Below are positions 25,241 through 33,908 of a stretch of DNA of 64,000 nt, in pieces. The notes under the pieces are model-generated. The model saw only the letters and a list, made by a program, of their open reading frames with translations, was not told where the DNA came from and searched no databases. This DNA is from Affinundibacterium flavidum. Its GTDB lineage: Bacteria; Pseudomonadota; Gammaproteobacteria; Burkholderiales; Burkholderiaceae_D. The DNA is taken from the NCBI RefSeq assembly GCF_014284175.1, contig NZ_JACOGA010000021.1:19266-83265 (forward strand), read 5' to 3'. The position numbers were made by a program, and so were the translations under genes. Numbering within the stretch: position 1 is the first letter of the stretch; each line of letters starts with the position of its first letter.

Positions 25241-25726
25241 TTACTTTTTAGGGGTATTTGCAAGTAATTTCGCAGATGATTTTGCGGATGCTGTAGATGT
25301 TTTCGGTTCTGTGGCAAAACCTATCTTGGTCAATCCCTGGGATTGCGCTGCTGCCATCACTTCCGCGATTAATTCGAATCGCGTTGATTTATCTGCTCGC
25401 AGCAAAATTTCTGGCTGCGGCTTTTGTTTTGCGCTCAAAGCCAGGCGCTGCTCGATATCATCTATCGTAGTCAATTCAGTATCCCAAAATAACTTACCAT
25501 TACCATCAAAAGACAGTGTGATAGTTTTTGCATCTTGAGGTAAAGCTTGCGTTTGTGCTTGCGGCAAATCAAGGCGAATCGCGTGATTCAATAGCGGCGC
25601 CGCGAGAATAAAAATCACCAGCAACACCAACATCACGTCAACCATAGGCGTCACATTAATGTCGGACATCGACGTCATAGGTTTACCAGAACGTCCACCT
25701 AAGCTTTTGAATTGACCAAACCCCAT
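25241..25726 (-). CDS. exbD: Biopolymer transport protein ExbD/TolR
   Basis: Inner-membrane protein of 161 residues with one N-terminal transmembrane helix (VDVMLVLLVIFILAAPLL, residues 28-45). The critical aspartate is in TPMVDVMLVLLVIF. The periplasmic domain has ETKTSTA-like variable ends and the conserved TRFELIAEVMAAAQSQGLTKIGFATEP. With ExbB it forms a proton-driven motor energising an outer-membrane transporter or the envelope. The long lysine/serine-rich tail (SSAKLLANTPKK) is unusual but not diagnostic. It starts 10 bases after exbB. No tonB or tolA/tolB is adjacent, so ExbD and TolR roles cannot be told apart. Confidence 0.9.
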   Translation of the reverse strand: MGFGQFKSLGGRSGKPMTSMSDINVTPMVDVMLVLLVIFILAAPLLNHAIRLDLPQAQTQALPQDAKTITLSFDGNGKLFWDTELTTIDDIEQRLALSAKQKPQPEILLRADKSTRFELIAEVMAAAQSQGLTKIGFATEPKTSTASAKSSAKLLANTPKK

Positions 25727-25736
25727 AGCAAGATAC

Positions 25737-26396
25737 TCAGTTCACCTTCGTCAAATGAGCGTGCAAATCAAATGCAAACCCATCTAACTCGGCAAAAGTA
25801 ATGCGATTGATACGATTGAAAGCGTTGTACGCCAATACGGCGGGGATCGCAACGATCAATCCCAGTCCGGTCATGACCAGAGCTTCGCCAACAGGGCCAG
25901 CTACCAAATCTATTTGAATTGCCGTTGATCCTGCAACCGCAGTCAGAGCATGATAAATGCCCCAAACTGTGCCAAGTAAACCGACGAATGGCGCAGTAGC
26001 ACCGATTGACGCTAGCAATGTCAAACCTGACTCCAAACGCACTGTTACACGATTTAATTCTTCGCGCAAAACGCGTGTCATCACGTCGCTCAGATCAGTT
26101 TTGGCCATAATGGATCTGGCTCTGGCTTGCGGATTAGCAGCTGCCAATCCTAGCTTTGCCATCGGTGTATAGATACTCTCTACGTCAAGTGCATCTAACA
26201 CGGTCACCGCGTCTTCTATCGTAGGCGCACTCCAAAAAGCGTGCAAAGCAGAGGTACTGCGGCGTATCCGCCAGAAAGACCAAGACTTAGCAAATATAGT
26301 GAACCAGCTTACTAGTGACATCAAAATCAGAAATACCGCCACTGAGCGACTTAAATCGTCCAGTTGCATCCAATATTGACTCAAGGTGATAGGCAT
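25737..26396 (-). CDS. exbB: MotA/TolQ/ExbB proton channel protein
   Basis: Partner of ExbD, 219 residues with three transmembrane helices: residues 17-36 (VAVFLILMSLVSWFTIFAKS), about 130-152 (LTLLASIGATAPFVGLLGTVWGI) and 170-190 (GEALVMTGLGLIVAIPAVLAYNAF). The conserved ATAPFVGLLGTVWGI and IDLVAGPVGEALVMTGLGLIVAIPAV stretches are the family hallmarks. Uses proton flow through the ExbB-ExbD core. GAGAG lies upstream of the ATG. It follows dapB by 73 bases. Confidence 0.92.
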   Translation of the reverse strand: MPITLSQYWMQLDDLSRSVAVFLILMSLVSWFTIFAKSWSFWRIRRSTSALHAFWSAPTIEDAVTVLDALDVESIYTPMAKLGLAAANPQARARSIMAKTDLSDVMTRVLREELNRVTVRLESGLTLLASIGATAPFVGLLGTVWGIYHALTAVAGSTAIQIDLVAGPVGEALVMTGLGLIVAIPAVLAYNAFNRINRITFAELDGFAFDLHAHLTKVN

Positions 26397-26469
26397 CGAT
26401 AACTCTCTTGCTTAACTTTAACGCAGTTTTCTGCAGTTTTGATTTGGTTTGTGCTTAGTTTGGTAGGGC

Positions 26470-27276
26470 TTAATTCAATCCCAATACATCGTACATATCG
26501 TACAAGCCAGTCGTTTTATCTACCAAAAAACGCGCAGCACGCAAACTACCATGCGCATAGGTCACACGACTCGACGACTTGTGCGTTATTTCAACGCGTT
26601 CGCCAATCCCAGCAAATAAAACGGTATGATCGCCGACGATGTCGCCACCGCGAATAGTTGCAAAACCTATCGATGATGGATCGCGTTCACCCGTCACGCC
26701 TTCGCGTGCAAACACACCAACTTCTTTCAAATCACGACCCAGCGTATCGGCTATGACTTCACCCATTTTGAGCGCAGTACCGGATGGCGCATCTACTTTA
26801 TGCCGGTGGTGAGCTTCGATGATTTCTATATCGTAGCCATGGGAAAAACTCTTCGCCGCCATTTCTAACAATTTGAGTGTGACGTTGACACCAACACTCA
26901 TATTTGGCGCGAACACGATGGCAGTCTTTTTCGCAGCTTCAGCGATCGCCGCTTTGCCCGCATCGTCAAAACCGGTCGTGCCGATGATCATTTTGATGCC
27001 ATGTTCGGCGCAGTATTTCAGATGCTCCAGCGTGCCTTCAGGGCGGGTAAAATCGATAAGAAATTCCGCATTAGCCAAAGCTGTTGCGAACTCAGATTCA
27101 ATGTTGACACCTGTATGCTTACCGAGCGACATTCCCGCATCTGTGCCCAAAAAGGCAGATTGTGGAATATCCAAAGCACCTGCGAGACTTGCATCATCCG
27201 CAGCAACGATAGTTTCAATCAACATTTTACCCATGCGACCAGATGCACCGGCCACAGCGATTTTCATACCTGACAT
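26470..27276 (-). CDS. dapB: 4-hydroxy-tetrahydrodipicolinate reductase
   Basis: NAD(P)H-dependent step of lysine and diaminopimelate synthesis. The 268 residues have the cofactor fingerprint MKIAVAGASGRMGK (residues 4-17), FLIDFTRPEGTLEHL, IGTTGFDDAGKAAI, the substrate loop VFAPNMSVGVNVTLKLLE, and the catalytic EIIEAHHRHKVDAPSGTALKMGE (HHRHKVDAPSGTA is the DapB signature). The start could be three codons later, at MKIAVAG. It begins 12 bases after the bamE stop, so the two are probably cotranscribed. Supplies cell-wall precursor, next to envelope genes. Confidence 0.97.
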   Translation of the reverse strand: MSGMKIAVAGASGRMGKMLIETIVAADDASLAGALDIPQSAFLGTDAGMSLGKHTGVNIESEFATALANAEFLIDFTRPEGTLEHLKYCAEHGIKMIIGTTGFDDAGKAAIAEAAKKTAIVFAPNMSVGVNVTLKLLEMAAKSFSHGYDIEIIEAHHRHKVDAPSGTALKMGEVIADTLGRDLKEVGVFAREGVTGERDPSSIGFATIRGGDIVGDHTVLFAGIGERVEITHKSSSRVTYAHGSLRAARFLVDKTTGLYDMYDVLGLN

Positions 27277-27288
27277 AATTAACTCAAC

Positions 27289-27813
27289 TTATTTTTTCTT
27301 AGGGGTTTCGACTGGCAAACCTTCATTACGCGATGTAATTGCCGCGTTTGTAATATGCGCCAGATATTCTTTTTCGTTAGGTAAATTGCCACCTTCAAAT
27401 TTGGCGACGGTATTATCTTTGAAGAAAATCGCCAAACGGCTAGAAATGACTTCGCCATTCGGTTTAATCATGCGGAAAGGATAATCCCAACGATCTTCGT
27501 GAAACATATCTGTCAACAAAGCCGTTCCCAACAAAAACCTAACTTGCTCGCGCGTCATACCTTCTTTTAACTGCGACACCATTTCCTGTGAGACAAAATT
27601 ACCTTGCTGAATCGAGATACGGTACGGAGAAATAAAACCAAATAACTTATCAACTCCAGTTGGCTTGACAATTTGCGTGCCTTTAACGGCATTCGCGTCA
27701 GCTTCAGCCACAACGGCTTGCTGGGTCGCGCAGCCAGAGAGCAATACGAATAAAGATGTTGCACTGAGCAATGCCAATTGCTTAGGAATTTTTGTAAACG
27801 GAGTGAATCGCAT
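27289..27813 (-). CDS. bamE: Outer-membrane assembly lipoprotein BamE
   Basis: Small lipoprotein of the BAM complex that inserts beta-barrel proteins. The 174-residue precursor has a lipobox, FVLLSGC, at residues 22-28. The SmpA/OmlA domain shows YRISIQQGNFVSQEMVSQLKEGMTREQVRFLLGTALLTDMFHEDRWDYPF, the family core. The C-terminal NEKEYLAHITNAAITSRNEG is an extension beyond the compact E. coli form. GAGGT precedes the ATG. It is divergent from fur with a 124-base gap, an arrangement conserved in betaproteobacteria, and leads the dapB-exbB-exbD-leuS run. Confidence 0.94.
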   Translation of the reverse strand: MRFTPFTKIPKQLALLSATSLFVLLSGCATQQAVVAEADANAVKGTQIVKPTGVDKLFGFISPYRISIQQGNFVSQEMVSQLKEGMTREQVRFLLGTALLTDMFHEDRWDYPFRMIKPNGEVISSRLAIFFKDNTVAKFEGGNLPNEKEYLAHITNAAITSRNEGLPVETPKKK

Positions 27814-27937
27814 AAACTACCTCAAATTTTCAAGCAAGAATGTCGAACTGGGAAACTTCAGATAAGATAACAGAAATTTCTTACCAAGCTCTAAAACCCT
27901 ATATCATAAAGCACTTAGCCTTCTTTTGACTGAAAAC

Positions 27938-28366
27938 ATGACAAATAACACGCCCGATCTGAAAGCTAGCGGACTGAAAGCTACCCTGCCTCGCCTGAAA
28001 ATCTTAGAAATTTTCCAAAATAGTACCGTCCGTCATCTGACTGCTGAAGATGTGTACAAGATTTTACTGACTGAAAATATGGATGTCGGCTTGGCGACGG
28101 TGTATCGCGTCTTAACGCAATTTGAACAAGCTGGGCTGCTGCATCGCAATCATTTTGAAACCGGCAAAGCGATTTTCGAATTAAATGAAGGATCGCACCA
28201 CGATCATTTGGTGTGTCTGGATTGCGGTCGAGTGGAAGAATTTTTTGACGATCAAATTGAAAAACGCCAGCACGCTATTGCAGAGGAACGTGGATTTGCG
28301 ATTGCCGAACATTCATTGGCATTGTATGGAAATTGCACTAAAGTCAATTGCACCAATAAGAAATAA
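27938..28366 (+). CDS. fur: Ferric uptake regulator Fur
   Basis: Iron-responsive repressor, 142 residues from the ATG chosen here (MTNNTPDLKASGLKATLPRLKIL). An in-frame TTG 12 bases earlier is the only longer option and has no better ribosome binding site. The winged helix contains LTAEDVYKILLTENMDVGLATVYRVLTQFEQAGLL. The dimerisation/metal domain has HHDHLVCLDCGRVEEFFD (HHDH and CxxC) and the C-terminal histidine and second cysteine pair in EHSLALYGNCTKVNC. All ligand residues are present. Divergent from bamE. I could not find a clear Fur box in the shared gap. Confidence 0.95.
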   Translation: MTNNTPDLKASGLKATLPRLKILEIFQNSTVRHLTAEDVYKILLTENMDVGLATVYRVLTQFEQAGLLHRNHFETGKAIFELNEGSHHDHLVCLDCGRVEEFFDDQIEKRQHAIAEERGFAIAEHSLALYGNCTKVNCTNKK

Positions 28367-28385
28367 ACCTCTTACATAAAAATAT

Positions 28386-28412
28386 GGCGAGCGCAACTTA
28401 ACTTGCCTCGCC
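28386..28412 (-). terminator. Possible terminator between fur and receiver gene
   Basis: Stem GGCGAG/CTCGCC with an inner GCAA/TTGC extension. On the minus strand it is followed by ATATTTTTATG, suiting termination of the receiver-protein gene; on the plus strand there is no T-run. Confidence 0.5.
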
Positions 28413-28458
28413 TGCAGTCTAAATCACACGCCACTTTCTCCGCCTAGTCCCCAATCCT

Positions 28459-28854
28459 CTATTGACGTTTTGCCCGCACTTTAAGCGCAACTGCCTGCAC
28501 TGTATCTAATACCTTTTTAGCATTGAATGGTTTGATAATATAACCACTAATGCCACTTTTCACTACCTCGGAAACCGTATCCTGGTCTTTATTCGCAGTC
28601 ACCATTAGCACAAAAACATCCTGCATGATCATACGTATGCTTTTTAATGCCTCGATACCGCTAACTTTTGGCATCACTACATCCAACAAAATAATATCCG
28701 GCTTTAATCGAGTTGCAGCCTCCAAAGCACTGTCCCCATCATGCGCTTCGCCTACAACGTTATACCCATCGTGACGCAAAATTACACGTAGAGTCTCACG
28801 TGTCATGTCATTGTCGTCCACAATTAACACTGAAATATCTTTATTGTCTGACAT
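28459..28854 (-). CDS. Single-domain response regulator
   Basis: A stand-alone receiver domain of 131 residues with no output domain. The acidic pocket is VDDND near residue 12, the phosphoacceptor aspartate is in PDIILLDVVMPKVSG near residue 57, the threonine is in VLMVTANKD, and the conserved lysine is in YIIKPFNAKKVLD. Such CheY-like proteins pass phosphate in relays or bind targets directly. No kinase gene is adjacent (hrcA is next), so the partner is unknown. The Pil-Chp system 15 kb away has its own receivers PilG and PilH; cross-talk is conceivable but unsupported. Confidence 0.9.
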   Translation of the reverse strand: MSDNKDISVLIVDDNDMTRETLRVILRHDGYNVVGEAHDGDSALEAATRLKPDIILLDVVMPKVSGIEALKSIRMIMQDVFVLMVTANKDQDTVSEVVKSGISGYIIKPFNAKKVLDTVQAVALKVRAKRQ

Positions 28855-28905
28855 ATTTTCAAATATTTAAATAAGTGTTTATTTAGCTTACTTTTGACGA
28901 TTTCA

Positions 28906-29952
28906 TTAATGATTCAAAGGATTAGGATTTAAAGCATTTGACAAAAGTTTGGCAGTTATATCGACAATTGGGATCACTCTCTCATAAGCCATGCGAGTAG
29001 GCCCTATCACCCCCAGAGTACCGACAATTTTGCCATTGACTTCATACGGCGCCGTCACCACACTCATTTCTTCCATAGGAACTAGTTGAGATTCGCCGCC
29101 AATAAAAATCCGGACGCCCGATGCATTACTCGACACGTCCAATAATTGCATTAAACCGCTCTTTTGCTCAAACAAATCAAACAGACGTCGTAATGAACTC
29201 ATATTGGATGACAAATCGCTCACATTCAATAGATTACGTTCGCCAGAAATGACCATATCTTCTACATTCTCTTCCATCGCCTCACCACCCGCCTGCAGCG
29301 CAGCGTGCATCAAGCGATTCATATCTCCTTGCAATTCCCGCAATTCCCGATTGATATTCATTCTAGCCTGATCGAAACTTTGGCCGCCAAAATGCTGATT
29401 CAGATAATTGGCGGCCTGTATCAATTGGGTTGGCGTGTAATCAACGTCGGTCAACAATAAACGGTTATGCACTTCATCATTCGGCGCAACTACCACTAAC
29501 AGTATGCGTTTTTCGGACAAACGCAGGAACTCGACCTGCTTAAATATCGACTCCTGACGCGCAGTCATTACCACACCCGCAAATTGCGACAATGACGATA
29601 ACACTTGTGCCGCATTTGCAATAATTTTCTGTGGCGAACCCGTAATAATCGAAGATTGCAGTCTGACACCTAAGGCTGACTCCAAAGCAGATTCATCTAA
29701 CTCTTGAACCGTCAATAATTGATCGACAAACACGCGGTAACCGCGTGGCGTAGGAATTCTGCCCGAGGATGTATGCGGGCTAGTAACGAAGCCCATCTCT
29801 TCCAGATCAGACATCACGTTGCGGATCGTCGCAGGTGATAATTCCAGACCAGAAATTTTAGAAAGTTCACGTGAGCCAACAGGCTGGCCGTCGGCTATAT
29901 ACCGTTCTACCAGGGCTTTTAATAAGGTTTGGGCGCGATTATCGAGTTGCAT
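28906..29952 (-). CDS. hrcA: Heat-inducible transcription repressor HrcA
   Basis: Repressor of chaperone genes that binds CIRCE elements. The 348 residues have the N-terminal winged helix (LLKALVERYIADGQPVGSRELSKISGLELSPATIRNVMSDLEEMGFVTSPHTSSGRIPT is the standard opening), a central GAF-like domain, and the C-terminal VTAPYEVNGKIVGTLGVIGPTRMAYERVIPIVD. Length is normal. No CIRCE inverted repeat is seen upstream, so autoregulation through a local operator is not evident. A divergent nadK is common for hrcA in this group; here two or three genes intervene. Confidence 0.96.
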   Translation of the reverse strand: MQLDNRAQTLLKALVERYIADGQPVGSRELSKISGLELSPATIRNVMSDLEEMGFVTSPHTSSGRIPTPRGYRVFVDQLLTVQELDESALESALGVRLQSSIITGSPQKIIANAAQVLSSLSQFAGVVMTARQESIFKQVEFLRLSEKRILLVVVAPNDEVHNRLLLTDVDYTPTQLIQAANYLNQHFGGQSFDQARMNINRELRELQGDMNRLMHAALQAGGEAMEENVEDMVISGERNLLNVSDLSSNMSSLRRLFDLFEQKSGLMQLLDVSSNASGVRIFIGGESQLVPMEEMSVVTAPYEVNGKIVGTLGVIGPTRMAYERVIPIVDITAKLLSNALNPNPLNH

Positions 29953-30021
29953 AGTTTTATTTTAGGCTAGCTTAGGCAGAAACGCATCGTTTTTGTCGCG
30001 TCCCAACAATCACTTTGGGAC

Positions 30022-30711
30022 TTATTTAAGATGACGCAACAGTTCTTGCAAGTCTTTAACAATGAAATCAGGCTTAAATTCCAAAGGCATCGAATCTGCA
30101 TTCGTGGCATCTCGCCGATTAACCCAAGCAGTTGCCATACCAACTTGCTGCGCACCACCGACGTCTAAACGCAAATCATCGCCGATGTACATGACCTCTG
30201 CAGCAGGCAATTTCAAGTGATCAAGCATTGCCAGAAATATTTTTGAGTCTGGCTTAGCGCATCCAAACGTATGTGCAGCCAGCGACACAGAGAAATGCTG
30301 ATCGAGGCCAATTGCCTTGATATCGGCAAATCCATTTGAAATCGAACCTAAAATATACTGATCTTTCAATACATCAAGAACGGGTATTACGTCAGGGAAA
30401 AAAGTCACCCGATTACGTGCTTCGGCAAACACTTGCATTGCTTCATCAGCAAAAGCTGGCGCGGCGCCGTGCTCAGCAAAAACTTGCTGCAACAAAGTAT
30501 GACGCAATGCCCACAGATCATAACTAAAACGTGGATCAGTCGATACCAATGCTTGTCGGCGCTCACGCAAATCTGCAATTGAATAAGACGCCGTCACTGA
30601 AGGTAGCTGCGTCGTTATCCAGTCATGCAAAGTCGCTTCTGCATGTTGGATCACAGGTACGACGGGCCACAATGTATCGTCGAGGTCAAATATTAATGCT
30701 TTGATTTTCAT
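30022..30711 (-). CDS. HAD-superfamily hydrolase
   Basis: Haloacid-dehalogenase-type phosphatase of about 229 residues. I start at MKIKALIFDLDDTLW because motif I (DLDDT, nucleophile first Asp) must lie near the N-terminus; the longer frame to 30741 adds ten residues. Motif II is ILGSISNGFADIK, motif III lysine is in FGCAKPDSKIF, and motif IV is VMYIGDDLRLDVGGAQQVGM. The helical cap lies between motifs I and II. The substrate is unknown; relatives include pyrimidine 5'-nucleotidase YjjG and phosphoglycolate phosphatase-like enzymes. It begins 79 bases after the monooxygenase stop and precedes hrcA, on the same strand. Confidence 0.9.
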   Translation of the reverse strand: MKIKALIFDLDDTLWPVVPVIQHAEATLHDWITTQLPSVTASYSIADLRERRQALVSTDPRFSYDLWALRHTLLQQVFAEHGAAPAFADEAMQVFAEARNRVTFFPDVIPVLDVLKDQYILGSISNGFADIKAIGLDQHFSVSLAAHTFGCAKPDSKIFLAMLDHLKLPAAEVMYIGDDLRLDVGGAQQVGMATAWVNRRDATNADSMPLEFKPDFIVKDLQELLRHLK

Positions 30712-30790
30712 AGGGACGAAGTGTTCCGAGCGATAAAGCATTTAGTGTAAACGAAAACCCTAAGCCGCTTAGCGACAGGCGTTAGAAACA

Positions 30791-32041
30791 CTATAAATCG
30801 GCAATTTCAGCCCGCAAATCCCAAGTCCCTTGTTTTGCGCCACACAAGGTCAGCATGTATTGCCGATACACGGCTGGCAAATGGCGACCTACCACAGTAC
30901 CGACATCTCGCAACCATCCCAAGGAATAACGGGATTGATACAAAGGTGTCATGATACGGCTGGCCATTTGATAATAAGCAATATGCTTGCTTCGTCGATG
31001 CGAATATTGCGCGAATGCTTGAGCGATGTTTGGACAATAAGAGTTGTCCACCGCGGCACTAGCAAGATGATCGCGCTTATCAAAATCAGAAGTCGGCATT
31101 AAACATTGCGCCAAGATAGTTGCGTCGATCAAAGCCATGTTCGCGCCCTGCCCTAGTTGCGGACTCATCGCATGTGCAGCGTCGCCGAGCACGACCACAT
31201 TTTGCTGATGATACGTCGCCAATCTGACGTCCGCATATTCGGCAATCGCAATTGATGTGTCAGATGAAGCACTTGCCAACCACTCTGCCACTTCTGGCCA
31301 GACGGCACGTATGCGCTCTATTAATCCGGGCATGCCAGCAGTTTGATAATCGGCAAACGAGGATTTAGGCAGGCTCCAAAACAGGGAGTAACAAGTTTTA
31401 TTGGTCGATGGATTTATCCCGGTTGGCAAGATTCCCAGCATGATATGCGCGCCACGATAGCGCTGCATCAAGATATGAGGAAATGGCCAATCGTCTCTAT
31501 CTAACACTGCCCAATAAGCTCCCCACGGGTAAGGCTTATGAATTCGCTTAATCGCCAAACGATCACGTAATTGCGAGCGAGTGCCATTCGCAATAATCAA
31601 GCCATCCGCTAAGGACTCTCCATGTTGATGCTTGACCACAACTTGTTGCTGGTCTTGCGCAAAATCGACAATGCCATTTCCCAGTTGTATATTCACGCCG
31701 GATTCACAAGCACAGTTCCACAAAATACTATGCAATTGCGCACGATGTATGCCCAATCCATGCCACTCTTGTTGTACTGCACTGTAATGCAAATCCAAAG
31801 TTTTCCAAGAGCCGGAATAACCTTCTAAACTATGCACGATTGCCGCTTTATCGCGCACCAGATCTAGCAATCCCAAGTTTTGTAACATCATCTGCCCGCT
31901 TGGTTGCAACAATAAACCTGCACCAACCGGCGTCGGATCTGCGACCTGTTCAAACACAGTTACCTGCTGTCCCTGACGTGTGAGTAAAATAGCGGATGCA
32001 AGTCCGGCGATACCGGCTCCAGCGATAGCAATATGAGGCAT
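30791..32041 (-). CDS. FAD-dependent monooxygenase (PHBH/UbiH type)
   Basis: Flavoprotein hydroxylase of 416 residues. The FAD-binding dinucleotide fold is at the N-terminus (HIAIAGAGIAGLASAILLTRQG, GxGxxG). The second FAD motif, NVVVLGDAAHAMSPQLGQGANMALIDA, carries the GD motif near residue 290. The middle has the usual DG motif variant (LADGLIIANGTRSQLRDRL). Substrate class is uncertain: salicylate/hydroxybenzoate-type hydroxylases and ubiquinone hydroxylases share this pattern. No aromatic or quinone pathway gene is nearby. The ATG has no clear ribosome binding site. Confidence 0.87.
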   Translation of the reverse strand: MPHIAIAGAGIAGLASAILLTRQGQQVTVFEQVADPTPVGAGLLLQPSGQMMLQNLGLLDLVRDKAAIVHSLEGYSGSWKTLDLHYSAVQQEWHGLGIHRAQLHSILWNCACESGVNIQLGNGIVDFAQDQQQVVVKHQHGESLADGLIIANGTRSQLRDRLAIKRIHKPYPWGAYWAVLDRDDWPFPHILMQRYRGAHIMLGILPTGINPSTNKTCYSLFWSLPKSSFADYQTAGMPGLIERIRAVWPEVAEWLASASSDTSIAIAEYADVRLATYHQQNVVVLGDAAHAMSPQLGQGANMALIDATILAQCLMPTSDFDKRDHLASAAVDNSYCPNIAQAFAQYSHRRSKHIAYYQMASRIMTPLYQSRYSLGWLRDVGTVVGRHLPAVYRQYMLTLCGAKQGTWDLRAEIADL

Positions 32042-32193
32042 AAAAAAGTATGAACGAAAGTGTTAAATGCGGTGTTAAATGAGGTATTCAATTAAATTGT
32101 TTCGATTATACGATTTTATAGACTATGTACTCGCTTCAACCCACCGCCCGCTTCAACACACCACCATTTTCACAACTTCTGAGAGCATCTCGC

Positions 32194-32664
32194 ATGACCA
32201 TCACAATTCAACGAGCCACTGTCAATGAGCTTGCCATTGTCGCGCCACTTTTTAATGCATATCGTGTGTTTTATCAGCAAAACGATGACTTGAATTTGGC
32301 GACCAAATTTCTCAATGAACGCTTGCAAAGAGAGGAATCGGTCATTTTTTTTGCGATCGACAATCATGGAAACGGATTAGGTTTTGTCCAGCTCTATCCG
32401 AGTTTTTCGTCAGTATCTGCCCGACGACTATGGATTTTAAACGACTTGTTTGTCAGTGAATCTGCCAGACGTGGCGGGGTTGCCAGAGCATTGATGAACC
32501 AAGCGCGTCGGTTTGCCATGGAGACCGGAGCGAAAGGACTATTCTTGGAAACCGGACGCGACAACTTCCAAGGACAAGCTTTATATGAGTCCTTAGGTTA
32601 TCGAAAAAATTCTGAATTTTTCTATTTTCTAGATCTGCAAAATGTCACCGTACACCAAGAATAA
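32194..32664 (+). CDS. GNAT-family N-acetyltransferase
   Basis: Acetyl-CoA-dependent acyltransferase of 156 residues. I start at MTITIQRATVNELAIVAPLF, with GAGAG eight bases upstream; an in-frame ATG at 32125 would add 23 residues without homologous character. The acetyl-CoA loop is in RRGGVARALMNQARRFAMETGAKGLFLETGRDN, with the R/QxxGxG/A pattern RRGGVA near residue 91. The end, GQALYESLGYRKNSEFFYFLDL, is the standard last strand. The substrate is unknown. It is divergent from the monooxygenase and upstream of nadK. Confidence 0.9.
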   Translation: MTITIQRATVNELAIVAPLFNAYRVFYQQNDDLNLATKFLNERLQREESVIFFAIDNHGNGLGFVQLYPSFSSVSARRLWILNDLFVSESARRGGVARALMNQARRFAMETGAKGLFLETGRDNFQGQALYESLGYRKNSEFFYFLDLQNVTVHQE

Positions 32665-32834
32665 TCGCGGTATGGTGTTAGGCCTTATTGTGAATACTTT
32701 GTGTGTGCCGCTTGTTTTACAAATGCCTACTTGCATTTCTCTACAACAAAGCGCGGACTTTAATCTCGCAGACACCGCCAATTACCTAAGAATAGTGTAA
32801 TCTAAAGCCTTCACTCACCCCCAACGTCTGCCCT

Positions 32835-33728
32835 ATGACAACATCACCCAAAACCATTGCTTTGATCGGTAAATATAATGCCCTAGGCATGGGTGAGTCA
32901 TTGACTGAGTTGGCAAATTCTTTAGCTGCTGCCGGGCATGTCGTGATATTCGACACGGACTCAGCACAGAATCTGGCACTCAATCATTTTCCAGCCTTAT
33001 CTGTCACAGACATTGGCCGCACTGCGGATGTCGCGATTGTGCTAGGTGGTGATGGCACTATGCTGGGGATTGCCCGTCAATTAGCGCCATACGATGTGCC
33101 CTTAATCGGCATTAACCAAGGAAGACTGGGTTTTATCACCGATATTCCGCGCGACCAGATGATCCCTGCGGTAACGCAAATTTTGGATGGTCGACATATT
33201 GCCGAACAGCGCTGCATGTTAGAAGCCATCGTAATTCGGGATGGCGAACAAATTTTTAGCGGAGTGGCGTTTAACGACATCGTACTGTCACGCGGTGCCG
33301 GTTCGGGCATGATTGAATTGCGGGTCGAAGTCGATCAGCATTTCATGTATAACCAGCGTTCGGACGGCTTGATCGTCTCAACACCCACTGGCTCGACTGC
33401 TTATGCTTTGTCAGCTGGCGGCCCTTTATTACATCCTAGTTTGGGTGGGATCGCGATGGTGCCAATTGCCCCTCATGCTTTGTCTAACCGCCCGATCGTC
33501 TTGCCCGAAACCAGTGTCATCAGTGTTGAAATTGTCGCGGGACGCGATGCCAGTGTGAATTTTGATATGCAATCTTTTGCGAATCTCAATCACAAAGACA
33601 AAATTATCATTAGCCGCTCTACCCATCACATTACTTTCTTACATCCCGAGGACTGGAACTATTACCATACCTTGCGTGAAAAACTCCATTGGAATGAATA
33701 CCCATCGGTAGAAGGCGCGCTCAATTAA
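32835..33728 (+). CDS. nadK: NAD kinase
   Basis: Phosphorylates NAD to NADP. At 297 residues it is of standard length. The catalytic GGDGTMLG is at about residues 74-81, then IGINQGRLGFITDIP, the NAD-binding NQRSDGLIVSTPTGSTAYALSAGGPLLHP and the C-terminal SRPIVLPE-like stretch (here SNRPIVLPETSVI). It precedes recN by 180 bases, an order conserved in many proteobacteria. No clear ribosome binding site is visible. Confidence 0.97.
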   Translation: MTTSPKTIALIGKYNALGMGESLTELANSLAAAGHVVIFDTDSAQNLALNHFPALSVTDIGRTADVAIVLGGDGTMLGIARQLAPYDVPLIGINQGRLGFITDIPRDQMIPAVTQILDGRHIAEQRCMLEAIVIRDGEQIFSGVAFNDIVLSRGAGSGMIELRVEVDQHFMYNQRSDGLIVSTPTGSTAYALSAGGPLLHPSLGGIAMVPIAPHALSNRPIVLPETSVISVEIVAGRDASVNFDMQSFANLNHKDKIIISRSTHHITFLHPEDWNYYHTLREKLHWNEYPSVEGALN

Positions 33729-33908
33729 TGTGCCTTCGCCGACTTTTGTCCCGCAAAGACCTGTGAATTAATACAGTATTTTGTCGTACTCAGCTTAATT
33801 CCCTGAGGTAAAATACGCAAACCTGTGCTGGAGCGCATTTATGCCAAGCGCGCTTCAACTCATTTCACCTCATTTCATCTCAATTCATTTATACATAGAT
33901 CAAAACCT

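Noticed and set aside
29953..30021. CIRCE operator expected near hrcA
   Set aside because: No TTAGCACTC-N9-GAGTGCTAA repeat is present in the gaps around hrcA.
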